64,000 nt of DNA, taken from NCBI GenBank assembly GCA_030848705.1, contig CM061238.1, positions 79,570,685-79,634,684 of the forward strand. The letters are read 5' to 3'. This document shows, one piece after another, positions 53,271 through 64,000 of the stretch (the stretch's first letter is position 1; every line of letters starts with the position of its first letter). The stretch comes from Heracleum sosnowskyi. Its lineage: Eukaryota; Streptophyta; Magnoliopsida; Apiales; Apiaceae. The notes below the pieces were generated by a model. The model did not search any database. It saw only the letters and a list, made by a program, of their open reading frames with translations, and was not told the origin of the DNA. A program made the translations under genes and the position numbers.

Positions 53271-54229
53271 ATCGGTCTTGCATAAAAAATTAAGTAATTA
53301 CTTGGTAAATAATTAATTATCTTTAATACTTTCATACAAACAGCTAATTAATAGTATAAATATACACCTGTTAATTGTCTACTGTAATTTTTGTTGTCAA
53401 CAGTGTTCTTCTTTACTTTTTTGTTTGTTCATGTTAAAAGTGTGTATATGAGTACATGAGTATGAGACTTTTCTTTTATGTTATTTATCTTATTACGTTT
53501 GTTTGTATTCTAATGCAGGATCATATTAAAATCTTTGACAAGACAAGTTATTTTCTATTAGTGTTGATTGAGTTAAGACATGGATTAATAAGGAGGGGGA
53601 TTAATTAGTTAATCAGTTAAAATAATAGGCCGAGCAAGGTGATTTTCATGTACATTCAGTGTGTACGTTATTAGTTTTGAATTTATAGTTAAAAGTTGAT
53701 ACACCTGTATACAAGGTAACTCGAAAGTGGAGAATTCATCATGTCTTCAAAAACAAATTTTATCATTGTTTTTAAACGTTTAGATAGTTATTGCTCTAAG
53801 TTTTATGAGAAAAGATTATATCTTTTAGTAAAATATTTTCTCTAATTCATACATGAAAATTCAAAGATAAAAATTGTATATTAAGAAATTTATAGTGTAT
53901 AAATTTCGAAAATATCATGTTAAGATTTATTCGACTGAAGAATTTATTTAGTGTGTGCATTTTTAACAAAATTCAATAAATCGGTGCATCTATAACAAAA
54001 ATCATACAAGAATAAGACACATTGAGAAGAGGTCATTAATATTTGTTTTTTAAAAAGGAAGAGGTTGTTGTTGTTTTTGTTGTTATTTGTTTTGACAAAA
54101 AGAGATCATTATTAATAAAAAATTCTCCCAGCAACAAAAAGGATGTTTGTTCATATTTTTTGATTTTTTTCTTACTGAGAGTAGATTTGGAGGTAGTGAA
54201 AATTTTAATAGCTGTGAAGGTATAATTGT

Positions 54230-54282
54230 AGTTTTTGATTGAACGATCTAGAACTATACATATATATATATATATATATATT
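54230..54282. repeat. (AT)n microsatellite in the Helitron 3' part
   Basis: A TATATATATATATATA tract at about 54257-54281, within AT-rich Helitron sequence. Confidence 0.85.
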
Positions 54283-54539
54283 CAAAACAAAACTTAATTT
54301 TATATTATAAATATTATTTTATTTAAAAACGTATTTTGTAGAATATTTTTTGAGAAAATTTAGAGATATTATTATAAAGCCGCTGCGAAGCGCGGCTTAG
54401 TAAACTAGTTTCCTTTCTATTGTACATCATGAAATCATTTAAAGGACGATATTTTCAGGATTAAGAAAACAAAAATTATATCCTCACATAAAAGCTTTAG
54501 ACGGATAAAAATCAACGTAGAAAAGAATAACAAAATGTA

Positions 54540-54721
54540 AGATTCTCTCTTCTCCCCCTCCCTACCTACTTTACTAAATGTCTAACCCTAACCCTAATTC
54601 CCCTTCCACTCAACCTTTTTCTACCTCCTCTCCTTCTCCTTCCTCTTCTCCCTCCCTCAAACCTGTTTCCCTTTTCAAACCTTCCTCTATTCCCTCCACC
54701 TCGACTTCTTATTTAGGTGTT
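54540..54721 (+). pseudogene. LINE start and ORF1 N-terminus (48 codons)
   Basis: A C/T-rich leader is followed by ATG 54578. The frame encodes a Ser/Pro-rich stretch (MSNPNPNSPSTQPF...) and ends at SYLGV, where the gypsy-type element inserted. The last five bases, GTGTT, are the left TSD. The frame continues exactly at 61882 (AAC CCT AAG). The CCCTAACCCTAA here is coding, not telomeric. Confidence 0.75.
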
Positions 54722-55771
54722 TGATGTGTAAAAATAATGTAACTTCAAGCGCACAGTGTTTAGTTGTAGCAATCACAGATCGATCCACAGACTATGTATT
54801 TTCAAAACCCTAACAATTAACTCAGGCGAACTAGACAATAAGATTTGAGATGAGATTTGTTTAACCTAATTAATAATTAAAATCAAATAAGGAAAACCTA
54901 GGAATCCGAATCCATTAATCAATCACAATTAATATCAACTCGCCCTAAAATCAATTCTCTTTCCTTCACAAATAAGATATATCAATTAACGAGACAATCA
55001 TATACTATGAAACTTGTTATCTAACAATAACCTATCAAAACTTCATGAGCAAGCATAGGCTATGAAAAATAAATCCGGTAACAATAATATATCAAAATCA
55101 CTTTGTCAATTGATCAATTAAGCACCAAGAAAAATTATGAGAACCAATTAATAGGAACGAGAAGATATCAAAAATAATTAAATTAACTTCATCTTCATCC
55201 TAGGGCAAAAGAATTAGCTATACATAATAAATGAATTAAACTAATGAAAGATGAAGACATGAATGAAAAAGCTAATTTATAAACTAAATATGCGAACTAG
55301 TAACAGGGGGTGACAAGTTAAATATAAAACAAAACTTAAACAACTTAAAGATGGTGTGCGTGTGTGAAGGCAGGAAGTGGCCAGGAAACAAAAACAATTA
55401 ACTAATATATCAAGTAAACAACGTGAATAGAGACTGAATCTAAAAACAAGAAATCAATGAATTGAAAATCAGTAAAACAGAGTATAGCCCAAGAGAGTAA
55501 ACAAATAAACAAAGAGCTAAACAAAATTCTAGGTGTGTCAAATACAAGAGGGGAGATCTATATATATAAGAAAAATAATGGGTTTGGGCTCTTTGACTAC
55601 AAATCGGATTCTAGAAATATTTCCTCAATTCCTTTTTTCTTCTCCGATAAGTTTTCCAATTTTTCTCCAATTTCCTTTTGACTTCAAGTATTTCTATCTC
55701 CTTGCCTTTTTCACCTTTTTCTGCTTGAAATATGATTTTATTTATTTTCCTACAAAACAAAAGAAAACAAT

Positions 55772-57459
55772 TGTTGGTGAGATTCCAAGGCAGTGTGTAC
55801 AGGAACTCAATGTATCGATGATAACTCAACACTAGAACAGGACATGTAAATAATACTACGACTACACAGAAATCAGGAAGAAATGAAGATAGGGCAAATA
55901 CAAGGAATCAAGATACAAGAAGTAATTCTGAAGTCTAGTTAAGGGTCACTGAAAGAAGTTCATTATCATGTTCATGCCTCAGTGAAGAATAAGGGTTGAA
56001 GACATTCACGGTTTCAAAAGTATTGAAGATTCAGTATACAGTGCCACTAGAAGATTTCAGTGTATTAGCATTGATTGTGACATAGACAGTGTAGGAAGCA
56101 TAGGAATCCGAAAGCAATGTATACAGGGTAAAGGACAAAGGTTTAAAAGAAGATATGAAGACGTTGTCTGAATACCAGTAAGGATTCCAGTGAAGGTACA
56201 CGTGTTTATTGACATTTAGTGTTTGAAGCAATCAAGAATGCAGCGACTTGTCAATTGTATTGAAATGAAGATGTGAAGGTTTGAATCACTGTTAGTCGTC
56301 TGTGAACCAGACCGTTGCACGAGGCGTCAACACATACGAGGATAATCTACATATCTATTCTACAGAAGAAATTGATACAGTCAGACTTGGTTCTCCCTGA
56401 AAGTTCTAAGGAATTTATAGGAGAAAACAGGTCAGAACAGGATACGTCCAAACAACTACAGGAACCCACTGAGCCAAAGTTATGAAAATAATAAACCCGA
56501 AAGAAATGCAGGTTGAGATATTTGGAAAGATGGAACCCCGGTTGGAATTGATATATGGTTTGCTAACCAAAAGGAGTCCAGTTCCAGACACTCACAGACC
56601 GCAGCTTGGACTATAAGGATTTAAATAAATAATTAAATATTTTATTTAATTAGAAAATTATATTTATAAATATCTACATATTATTAGATATTTATTTATA
56701 TATTTTCTGGATTAAATTAATTATTTATTTATTAAGATTAGAAGCTGTGCGGGTCGAAAAACATTTTTAAGGAGCTGTCAGACTACAGGACGAAATAAGC
56801 CCCTTTGGTTTTTCAAATTGGCCAGGTGAATACTCCTTCGATAGTTTTTGTTTTAAAACAAAACTTTCGATAGTTTTTGTTTTAAAACAAAGCTTTCGAT
56901 TGTTTTTATTAAGCCTTCGATAGTTTTTAATTATCAAAAAAGTAGATTGGACACCTGCTGCATTCTGATTGGTCGAAGCAAAATCTATCGGAAGATTGGT
57001 TTTGAAAAGTCTACAAATAGACAGAAGAAGTTCATCTTCTTCAGTAGTTCATTTTTTAGAGTTCATAGTTTTGAAATACAGAGATAGCCGAACAAGAGTT
57101 TAAGAGCTGGAATATTTATAAATTCGTAGACAGCCTTAAACTCTAATCCGTGTTTGTATTAAGTGAGCTTGAACTATTTGCAGCTAATCCTACGGATTAG
57201 AATTTGTAGCACCCTTCGAGGTTTATATTTATAAAACAATATATTCCCCGAATTGCTTGTGTTTGGCTTGGTTGATTTGATTTCGAGAACCTACATAGAT
57301 CTATCCGATGAAATCAAATTGCTATTCGTTTCACTTGAACACGTACCCACTGAGAGTATACTAATTTATTTATCCGCAAAAGATTCGAAAGAATTTTTTT
57401 TGATGAATTAGTGAGTATCGTATTCAACCCCCCCTTCTACGATACTTTAGGACCTAACA
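55772..57459 (+). mobile_element. Solo LTR of a Sirevirus-like element, 1,688 bp
   Basis: Starts TGTTGGTGAGATTCC and ends AGGACCTAACA, with the 5-bp TSD ACAAT (55767-55771 and 57460-57464). No internal region follows, so unequal recombination between two LTRs is the likely origin. The end GTATTCAACCCCCCCTTCTA is the same U5 signature as in the Sirevirus-like LTR at 4773-5772 (read on minus). It is longer than that LTR and otherwise different. Confidence 0.85.
56836..56935. repeat. TTTCGATAGTTTTTGTTTTA repeats inside the solo LTR
   Basis: Four near-tandem copies of (C)TTCGATAGTTTTT, two of them followed by GTTTTAAAACAAA, which is itself a palindrome. They fall in the probable U3/promoter half of the LTR. 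Confidence 0.75.
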
Positions 57460-58345
57460 ACAATTTATTAAATAATAAAATTACGAAAACAGACATAAAA
57501 TATGTATTAAAAATGTATTAAATTATGGACCTATCAAATGCCCCCATACCTATCTTTTGCTCGTCCTCGAGAAAAACTAATATAATATGAACTACTATCT
57601 AATAGATAATACCACTTCCGTAGGTGATCACGGTTGCATTTGGCATATGCAACAAGCCCTTTAAACCCCTAGGCAGCCCTAGTGGACGAGTAAGGTCTCG
57701 TGAGGGCCTATAGTGAATGTACCCACAAAATTCATCTAGCTCATGTAAAAGATCGCATGAAAATGCAACGCCACACATACAAGTCCTCTCATGCTACATC
57801 AACTTAAGAATCAAAAATGACTTTGCAATGTCTTGATGTGGAATGATGCAAGGATTCACATAGTCTACTCAAAGAAATATGCATAAGTGCTCAAAAGTCC
57901 ATGTCAAGTGTAAAAATAAGTTGGTAACCATGCTAAACCCATAAGAGTACACCGTTGAGTTAAAACTTGGGATCTCATATGCAAAAACAAGCAATAACTC
58001 ACCTTTCACTCACAAAAGAATATTCACTCAAGAACAAGGGTAAGTGTATCACTCTATTCCAACAAAATCATAAGCATGCTTGCCATTTGGTATCAATCTA
58101 ACTTTAACATAACATACATCAATGATGATAATCAAAAGGTCTTTATTGGGTTGTAACGGGGTTGGGGACAAGGTATGTCAAGTAAGGCCAAAGAAGGTGA
58201 AGTGTCAAAAGCTAGTAGGCACCATAATTAATCATACACATCACCAAACATCCTCCCCACACATGATTTTTCTAATTTTCTTCCAACAAAAGGCTTGATT
58301 AGTCGAATGAAGAAGGATCACACAAACATAAGTATGCTCTCATGA

Positions 58346-58397
58346 TATTTTTTTTTTCTTTTTTTGCTTTTTTTGTTTTTTTTTTCTTTTTTTTTCG
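58346..58397. repeat. Poly-T / pyrimidine tract
   Basis: About 50 bp almost entirely T with a few C and G, the complement of a long purine tract on the element's coding strand. Confidence 0.9.
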
Positions 58398-59334
58398 AGA
58401 GCTAAGAGATAGATATAAACAACCACAATCCTCCTTCAAAAATTTCTTAAACAACGACTATCAAGTAAGCAATCAAACCAAATATTTCCTCAAAAGTAAT
58501 GAACAAAAGTAAACCCATCACACACACCTTATTACTCCCTCAAGTTCCTACTAACCTTTGACAATTTGGGATCAAGCATAAGTAAGGCTAAACAAGAAAA
58601 AGGTCCAGGCACATAATGTGGTGTGTCACCGAAAAAATAGGATTAAGCTCAAGAGGGTAACTAATTGATCATATATAATTGGTGTGATAATTTGGAAAAT
58701 ATAGGTTATTCCTAAATTCCTTTATCATCTTATCATCAAATAATGTCATGCATTTTAAGAAAGGTCTCAAACAAGTGCTAGCAATGCAAACAACATGTGG
58801 ACACTCAAGCAAACGAATATAAAATGCAAAAGATATGCATATAGGCTCAAAAACTCACTTGGTTGTGAAAACATAATCAATACCAAGCAAAAATCTCTTC
58901 AATGCACAAAATTGTACTCAAAGCATGGAAACCAAATCACTTTGCACATATTCATGTCCTTCTAATTACTTGCAACATTCAGTAAGTCTACTAGTTTCAC
59001 TTGCTAGTGTATATGTGTGAACAAGAACTTAGCAAATCACTTCTCAATCAAAAGTATCAGAAACACAAGATTACTATAGCATGTAAGGGTGCATCAAGCA
59101 ACAAACAATCATTTCACAAGGCTAGAATTCTAAAATTTACAACACTAAAATTCTTTTTGGGATTTTTTATTTTTCAATTTTTTTGGATTTTTTGTTTTTT
59201 TAATAATACTACTAAACCCCTCCCCCATACCTAAATCATGCATTGTCCTCAATGTATGCAAATGAGAGAAAAACGACAAAGTAAAAGAACGAGAATACCT
59301 GATAAGGGCATGATGGAGAAACACAATACCTATA

Positions 59335-59382
59335 ACACACACACATATACAGAAACACACACACACAAACACAGACACACTC
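59335..59382. repeat. (AC)n-rich microsatellite
   Basis: Imperfect ACACACAC tract with AAAC and AGAC interruptions. Confidence 0.9.
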
Positions 59383-59422
59383 CCCTACACTTCACTATGG
59401 GAGACACAAAACAAAACACTTA

Positions 59423-59884
59423 TTAACCAATACCAGATCGAGGGAAAACTTCTTTCTTAACACAATCAACAAGCATGTGAAACTCACCCACAAAGACAAC
59501 ATTATCCACTAGAGAAAGATGATCTTGAACCAGAATAAAACTCATACCACTAACATCATTCATAGACCAAGTAGACGCTTCTTTATGTTGTTTAAGCCGA
59601 TTAATAACTTGAAATTCTTGGTTATGAACTATGTCACTAGAGATAACAACATGATGAGTTTCATTATTAACTACCAAAGACTGATCAAGAGTGGAAAAAG
59701 ATGGATTAAAATCAAGTGGGGGTGGCTCACCAACAGAAGACTTAACAAATTTATGAAGTTCTTTAGTACTCTCATACTCCAACAAAATATCTTTCTCAAG
59801 AAAGGACTCAATTGCAATATCCTCAAGATGTGACCATGAAACAACCTCATCAATCAAATTAACTCCTACATGCAGAATAGACAT
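59423..59884 (-). pseudogene. Degenerate gypsy polyprotein fragment (153 codons)
   Basis: The part VVNNETHHVVISSDI...INRLKQHKEASTWSMNDVSG follows the layout of the segment just upstream of RT in plant Ty3/gypsy (Athila/Tat-like) Pol, where a 'LRxHKxAIGWTIxDIKGIS'-like stretch is usual. RT itself, integrase and protease are missing. The frame is open for 153 codons, probably by chance or residual. It supports derivation of this non-autonomous element from a larger gypsy parent. Confidence 0.5.
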
Positions 59885-60743
59885 GACTACTATGTTATCT
59901 TAAAAACAATATAGACCTTGCTCCTAACAATAAAATACTACTAAAAGTAACAGCTCAAAAAGCATTCGTCGTGACTGGCCAGGCAGGAGGAAGCATTGCC
60001 AAGAGGCTAACCACCATTCTAGGCACCAGTCTAAAGGCCAGGTAAGCTTTCGCTATCCTAGACACCACCGAAAAATACTTAGTGATTTGTTCCCTCTAGA
60101 TTCTCTTCCTAATTTAGCGCAATATCCTAGGGGCTAACGTCTAATTAATTTTATTAAGGAAAAAGGAATGCAAGATGAACGAATTAGTGATTTGTGGGCC
60201 AAGGAAAGGGTGATGAAATCCCTCACCTTATCTTGAAATTGGGTGGCGCCCTTAAGATTAATTAGATGATGCAACACACAAAGAATGAGAAATAAACACT
60301 TATGGATGCACGACACTACGTGTTCTATTCTAAATTGTACGTACCTCTTTCCTCCAGCAATCACCACAATTGTATAATATGGAAAGCGATAAAGACAATA
60401 AATAAATCTAGATGATGTGATCCTATGTGAGAGAATGAATGATGCAACAAGTTGGTTTTTAACAAATAACTAACTAATATTTTTGGATTTTTCAAATATT
60501 TAATTTTTTTGGATTTTTCAATAATGATAGAAAGAAAATAGAGAGAGGTGATACGGAATACCGAAAAGCGCTTCCAAAAATTTCACAAGAGACAACGAGC
60601 CTTCTAGCAATCTTCTTGTCCAAGCTTTCCTCCGCTTCAATGTACCCTAAAAGACAAACAATGCAGAACAAGAAACTAATCCGAAGAATTAAATATCAAG
60701 GAGTGAAAATTACCAATAATCCCCGGCAGCGCCGCCAAAAACT

Positions 60744-61568
60744 TGATGTGTAAAAATAATGTAACTGCAAGCGCACAGTGTTTAGTTGTAGCAATCACAG
60801 ATCGATCCACAGAGACTATGTATTTTCAAAACCCTAACAATTAACTCAGGCGAACTAGACAATAAGATTTGTTTAACCTAATTAATAATTAAAATCAAAT
60901 AAGGAAAACCTAGGAATCCGAATCCATTAATCAATCACAATTAATATCAACTCACCCTAAAATCAATTCTCTTTCCTTCACAAATAAGATATATCAATTA
61001 ACGAGACAAACATATACTATGAAACTTGTTATCTAACAATAACCTATCAAAACCTCATTAGCAAGCATAGGCTATGAAAAATAAATCCGGTAACAATAAT
61101 ATATCAAAATCACTTTGTCAATTGATCAATTAAGCACCAAGAAAAATTATGAGAACCAATTAATAGGAACGAGAAGATATCAAAAATAATTAAATTAATT
61201 TCATCTTCATCCTAGGGCAAAAGAATTAGCTAGACATCATAACTGAATTAATTAAACTAATAAAAGATGAAGACATGAATGAAAAAGCTAATTTATAAAC
61301 TAAATATGTGAACTAGTAACAGGGGGTGACAAGTTAAATATAAAACAAAACTTAAACAACTTAAAGATGGTGTGCGTGTGTGAAGGCAGGAAGTGGCCAG
61401 GAAACAAAAACAATTAACTAATATATCAAGTAAACAACGTGAATAGAGACTGAATCTAAAAATAAGAAATCAATGAATTGAAAATCAGTAAAACAGAGTA
61501 TAGCCCAAGAGAGTAAACAAATAAACAAAGAGCTAAACAAAATTCTAGGTGTGTCAAATACAAGAGGG

Positions 61569-61604
<36 letters not shown>

Positions 61605-61876
61605 AAAAATAATGGGTTTGGGCTCTTTGACTACAAATCGGATTCTAGAAATATTTCCTCAATTCCTTTTTCTTCTCCGATAAGTTTTCCAATTTTTCTC
61701 CAATTTCCTTTTGACTTCAAGTATTTCCATCTCCTTGCCTTTTTCACCTTTTTCTGCTTGAAATATGATTTTATTTATTTTCCTACAAAACAAAAGAAAA
61801 CAATTTATTAAATAATAAAATTACGAAAACATACATAAAATAGGTATTAAAAATGTATTAAATTATGGACCTATCA
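60744..61876 (-). repeat. 5' LTR of the gypsy-type element
   Basis: 1,133 bp, uninterrupted. Read on the minus strand it begins TGATAGGTCC at 61876 and ends TACACATCA at 60744, followed by the primer-binding site. It carries a (TA)n tract at 61572-61601 that is shorter in the other LTR. Confidence 0.85.
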
Positions 61877-61881
61877 GTGTT

Positions 61882-63114
61882 AACCCTAAGGGTAGGGTGC
61901 TCCTTAGATCTATTCTGGGTTACACGCCTAAAATTCTCACTGCTATGACTTCAGTTAAATCCTGGAGCTTGATTGTTGCTGGCAAACCATCCCAGTCTCC
62001 GGATCTTTAGTTTATGTCGGGTAGTGTTACCAAGCAGGACGGCTCAGTGAGGATTAATCCACATATGGCTTTCCTTCAGGATGCTAAAAAAGTTTGGGAA
62101 ACTAGTGTTATTGGTTTCTTTGTAGGCAATGATTTCTCTTTCAGGTTTGTGAATGAAAAGACATTTCGAACCTGGGGCAATTTGGGACTTAAATGTATTT
62201 TCTACAACCAGAGATGGTTCTATACCTTACGGTTTGCTACGGTGGAAGACAAGAATTTGCCTTTAGGCCAAGGCTCTGTCTCGTTAGGAGGTCGAATGTT
62301 TGTACTTCAACCTTGGATGGAAGGTACGGAGTTTGTTAAACATTCTATTCAATCTCTTTCTACATGAATTAAATTTTCTAATGTGCCTCAATCCTACTGG
62401 TCGAGTAAGGGGTTGAGTTATATTGTCAGCGGAGTGGGAAAGCCTATTGTCCTGGACAAACCAACGGCAGGTATGGAACCCCTTAAATTTGCGAGAATCT
62501 GTGTGGACTTATCGGTCACCTCGGATAAGCCGAGTACCCTTTTAGTCCATGTTGTTAGTGACATCACTGGGGAAATAATTGAGGAAATGGCGGAGGTGGA
62601 ATATCCCCAAATGCCGCCATATTGTCCACTATGTGTAACATTTGGGCACTCGTTGGATAGGTGTTCGAAACGAAAGGCTAAACAGAATGGATCTACATCG
62701 GGACTGCCAAAGTCAACCCCAAGAAAGGTTGATAATTCCTCAGACTCCTTGGTGGAGAAGAAACATTTGGAGGTGGAGGAAGGTGAAATTAATGAGGCCC
62801 CCGTTGGGGCTCAAGAGGCATTGGTGACTACCAATGTGAATACTGACTCTGTTGATGTTCAGGAGCCTGCACTTGAGAACACACCGCTTTAGGCTAACGC
62901 CAAAGTGGTTCTTGATCTAATAACGCAAATCAATGTTGATTTTGAGGATGTGGTTGTTGATTCCATCCGCCAGGATGATAATTTTGTATTCTCAAGCAAA
63001 GAGGATTCGGGAGAATCAGACCATTACTCAGAATATCTATCCATATTCGGGACAAAGAAGGGCAAGCTACCAACACATGGACCATTACTCAGAATAGAAA
63101 AACAAGGATCTTGA
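61882..63114 (+). pseudogene. LINE ORF1 remainder (DUF4283-type domain and zinc knuckle), with stops
   Basis: Continues the frame from 54721 without a shift. It shows VNPKGRVLLRSILGY, a DUF4283-like RNA-binding region (about 62080-62350) with FFVGNDFSFRFVNEKTF and WFYTLRFATVEDK, and a zinc knuckle CPLCVTFGHSLDRC (about 62624-62665), followed by an acidic tail. This is the usual ORF1 layout of plant L1-type LINEs, which bind LINE RNA. In-frame stops are TAG 62008-62010, TGA 62365-62367 and TAG 62890-62892; the natural end is probably the TGA at 63112-63114. It is a dead copy. Confidence 0.85.
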
Positions 63115-63117
63115 ACA

Positions 63118-63483
63118 GATTTACTTTTTGTATTATTGACTGTTCAAAATATCTTGTAAACTTGGGATATATAACCAAGTGAAGCATTATTCAAGAGTAA
63201 GAAATCAGTTAGGCAATTTAGAGAGCTCAAAGCAATATCCTTTGTAAATTACTGAAGCTAGAATAGTGTGAATGCAGCTGTGTGTTTATTCATAAACATC
63301 ACAGAGATTTCTTCAAATAAAAATCTCTCAGGTGGACAAAACAATCCACCTGAATTTTTAATTCTTGTGTTATTTTATCTTGTTTGTTTTTCTGTTCTTG
63401 AATTTACTTTCATATCTTTACTGTCAAGAACTCAAGAATTTTTAAAGATTGTATTCAACCCCCCCTCCCCCTTCTACAATCTT
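63118..63483 (+). repeat. Truncated Sirevirus-type LTR fragment
   Basis: Shares with the minus strand of 4773-5772 the order GTAAACTTGGGATATATAAC, GCAGCTGTGT, CACCTGAATTT-type inverted pair, TCTTGTGTT and GATTGTATTCAACCCCCC. It lacks the LTR start (U3) and the last about 27 bp. It lies between ORF1 and ORF2 of the LINE, where the endonuclease region is absent. No TSD is identifiable. Confidence 0.65.
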
Positions 63484-63490
63484 GATTCAT

Positions 63491-64000
63491 TGTCTGGGAA
63501 TAACAATCTCCATTCCAGATTCTGAGGTAAAATACTCTAAGCCTTTTCAATATTTTCCTTTCTTGTCTTCTTTGGATGGGTTTAAGGAATGAGTTGCTAA
63601 AGCCTGGAGCTTTACGGGGATGGAAGGTCCAATGCATACTCTTGTGCACCGACTGAGCATTTCTAAAAGAGCTCTTAAAGTTCTTATTCTTAAACATGGA
63701 AATATTATTGCTAATGTGAGGGTGGCCAGGGATAATTTGGTACAATGTCAGCAGGTTCTTACCTTAAATCCGCTTAATAGACATCTTTGTCAGCAAAAGC
63801 TTAAAGCTTGTTTGGATTTATCTAAAACACTTGAGATCGAGGAGAAATTCTGGCTTCAAAAATCCATGGTACAATGGTTGAAAGAGGATGATTCCAACTC
63901 CTCCTTCTTCTTTAACCAGACCAAGAGCCATTGGAATGTAAACAAGATCATGTATATCCGTAATAAGGAGGGTATCTTGGTTTCAGGACAAGCTGAGGTT
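63491..64000 (+). pseudogene. LINE ORF2 fragment (between endonuclease and RT), cut by window end
   Basis: The frame reads IPDSEVKYSKPFQYFPFLSS, then an in-frame TGA (63590-63592), then VAKAWSF...KSMVQWLKEDDSNSSFFFNQ and KIMYIRNKEGI. This is the conserved linker between endonuclease and reverse transcriptase in plant LINE ORF2, including the 'QWLKxGDxNTxFFH'-like block. The upstream endonuclease is missing and RT would begin beyond the window. The frame is otherwise open to base 64000. Confidence 0.8.

Larger units (their letters stand above)
51041..54408 (+). mobile_element. Non-autonomous Helitron with internal tandem arrays, 3.37 kb
   Basis: 5' end TCTTTATATATATAAAGG after an A. 3' end with an AAGCCGC...GCGGCTT hairpin (54377-54398) and CTAG at 54405-54408 followed by T. 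No Rep/helicase frame. The interior is four or five repeats of two blocks: TTGCATTTAAAATCTCTACT and TTATCTAAATATTCTCAT. A second 5'-end-like sequence, TACTATTATATAAAGGAGAA, occurs at 51850. The 3' hairpin is perfect, so the element is not old or is under selection for mobility. Confidence 0.75.
54722..57536 (-). repeat. 3' LTR of the gypsy-type element, interrupted
   Basis: Matches 60744-61876 closely over its full length, but a 1,688-bp solo LTR plus TSD interrupts it at 55771. Without that insert it is 1,122 bp. By eye the two LTRs differ by scattered substitutions, a GA/AGAGA indel near the start and a longer (TA)n in the other copy. Confidence 0.85.
57537..60743 (-). other. Interior of the gypsy-type element
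   Basis: Mostly non-coding. It contains a T-rich tract at 58346-58397, a CA-rich tract at 59335-59382 and one ORF of interest (59423-59884). The right border holds the primer-binding site at about 60719-60740. Confidence 0.7.
54722..61876 (-). mobile_element. Non-autonomous Ty3/gypsy-type LTR element, with a nested solo LTR
   Basis: TSD GTGTT on both sides (54717-54721 and 61877-61881). LTRs are TGATAGGTCC...TACACATCA on the minus strand. Next to the right LTR the minus strand reads TTTTTGGCGGCGCTGCCGGG, a gypsy-type primer-binding site. Next to the left LTR the minus strand reads GGTATGGGGGCATTTGA, a purine tract. The interior (57537-60743) is about 3.2 kb with only one plausible coding remnant. 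Without the nested solo LTR it is about 5.5 kb. It cannot encode its own enzymes. Confidence 0.85.

Noticed and set aside
54578..54605. Telomere-type CCCTAAC repeat
   Set aside because: Only two units, explained as Asn-Pro codons at the start of LINE ORF1.
62014..62367. Separate short genes at 62014, 62383 and 62905
   Set aside because: All are in one frame and form one LINE ORF1 interrupted by stops.

Overview
The window reads as nuclear DNA of a flowering plant, most likely a eudicot. It is AT-rich, has spliced genes with GT-AG introns, and is packed with plant transposons: Ty1/copia and Ty3/gypsy LTR elements, CACTA (EnSpm) elements, Helitrons and a LINE. I cannot name the species. All exon models, boundaries and target-site duplications (TSDs) below were read by eye.

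Layout. 1-2387: a small non-autonomous LTR element on the minus strand, its outer LTR cut by the window edge. 2782-18025: a block of decayed minus-strand Helitron copies, split by a 12.97-kb Sirevirus-like copia element (4678-17648, minus) carrying gag, a damaged pol and two extra reading frames downstream of pol. 19306-29735: a CACTA element (CACTA-1) whose right terminal inverted repeat is split by a second CACTA (CACTA-2, 22846-29723). CACTA-2 carries about 770-bp tandem units, each with a tRNA-like pol III promoter module, and a captured piece of a leucine-rich-repeat receptor kinase gene. 30937-31503: a short Helitron. 31638-37411: a DUF241 gene (minus) broken by a 4,845-bp copia element with an open gag-pol and two LTRs that look identical. 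38435-38761: a small hydrophilic protein gene. 40583-47849: a ten-exon GDP-fucose protein O-fucosyltransferase-like gene (minus; 574 codons plus stop with every splice phase consistent). 51041-54408: another Helitron. 54578 to the window end: a LINE whose ORF1 is split by a non-autonomous gypsy-type element (54722-61876), whose left LTR is in turn split by a 1.7-kb solo LTR; a Sirevirus-type LTR scrap lies between ORF1 and ORF2.

Cellular genes are therefore few: one intact O-fucosyltransferase-like gene, one small hydrophilic protein gene, and one DUF241 gene disrupted very recently. The rest is nested repeats whose insertion order can be read from TSDs.

The observations I find least explained are: (1) a short motif with core CGTTGA/TCAACG, present about 36 times in the Sirevirus-like element, clustered upstream of the LTR TATA box, upstream of the extra ORFs and inside coding sequence; (2) the CACTA-2 gene capture, where five predicted exons join in frame; (3) the amplified tRNA-like modules in CACTA-2; (4) the abnormal outer end of the Sirevirus-like element, which carries a second primer-binding site.
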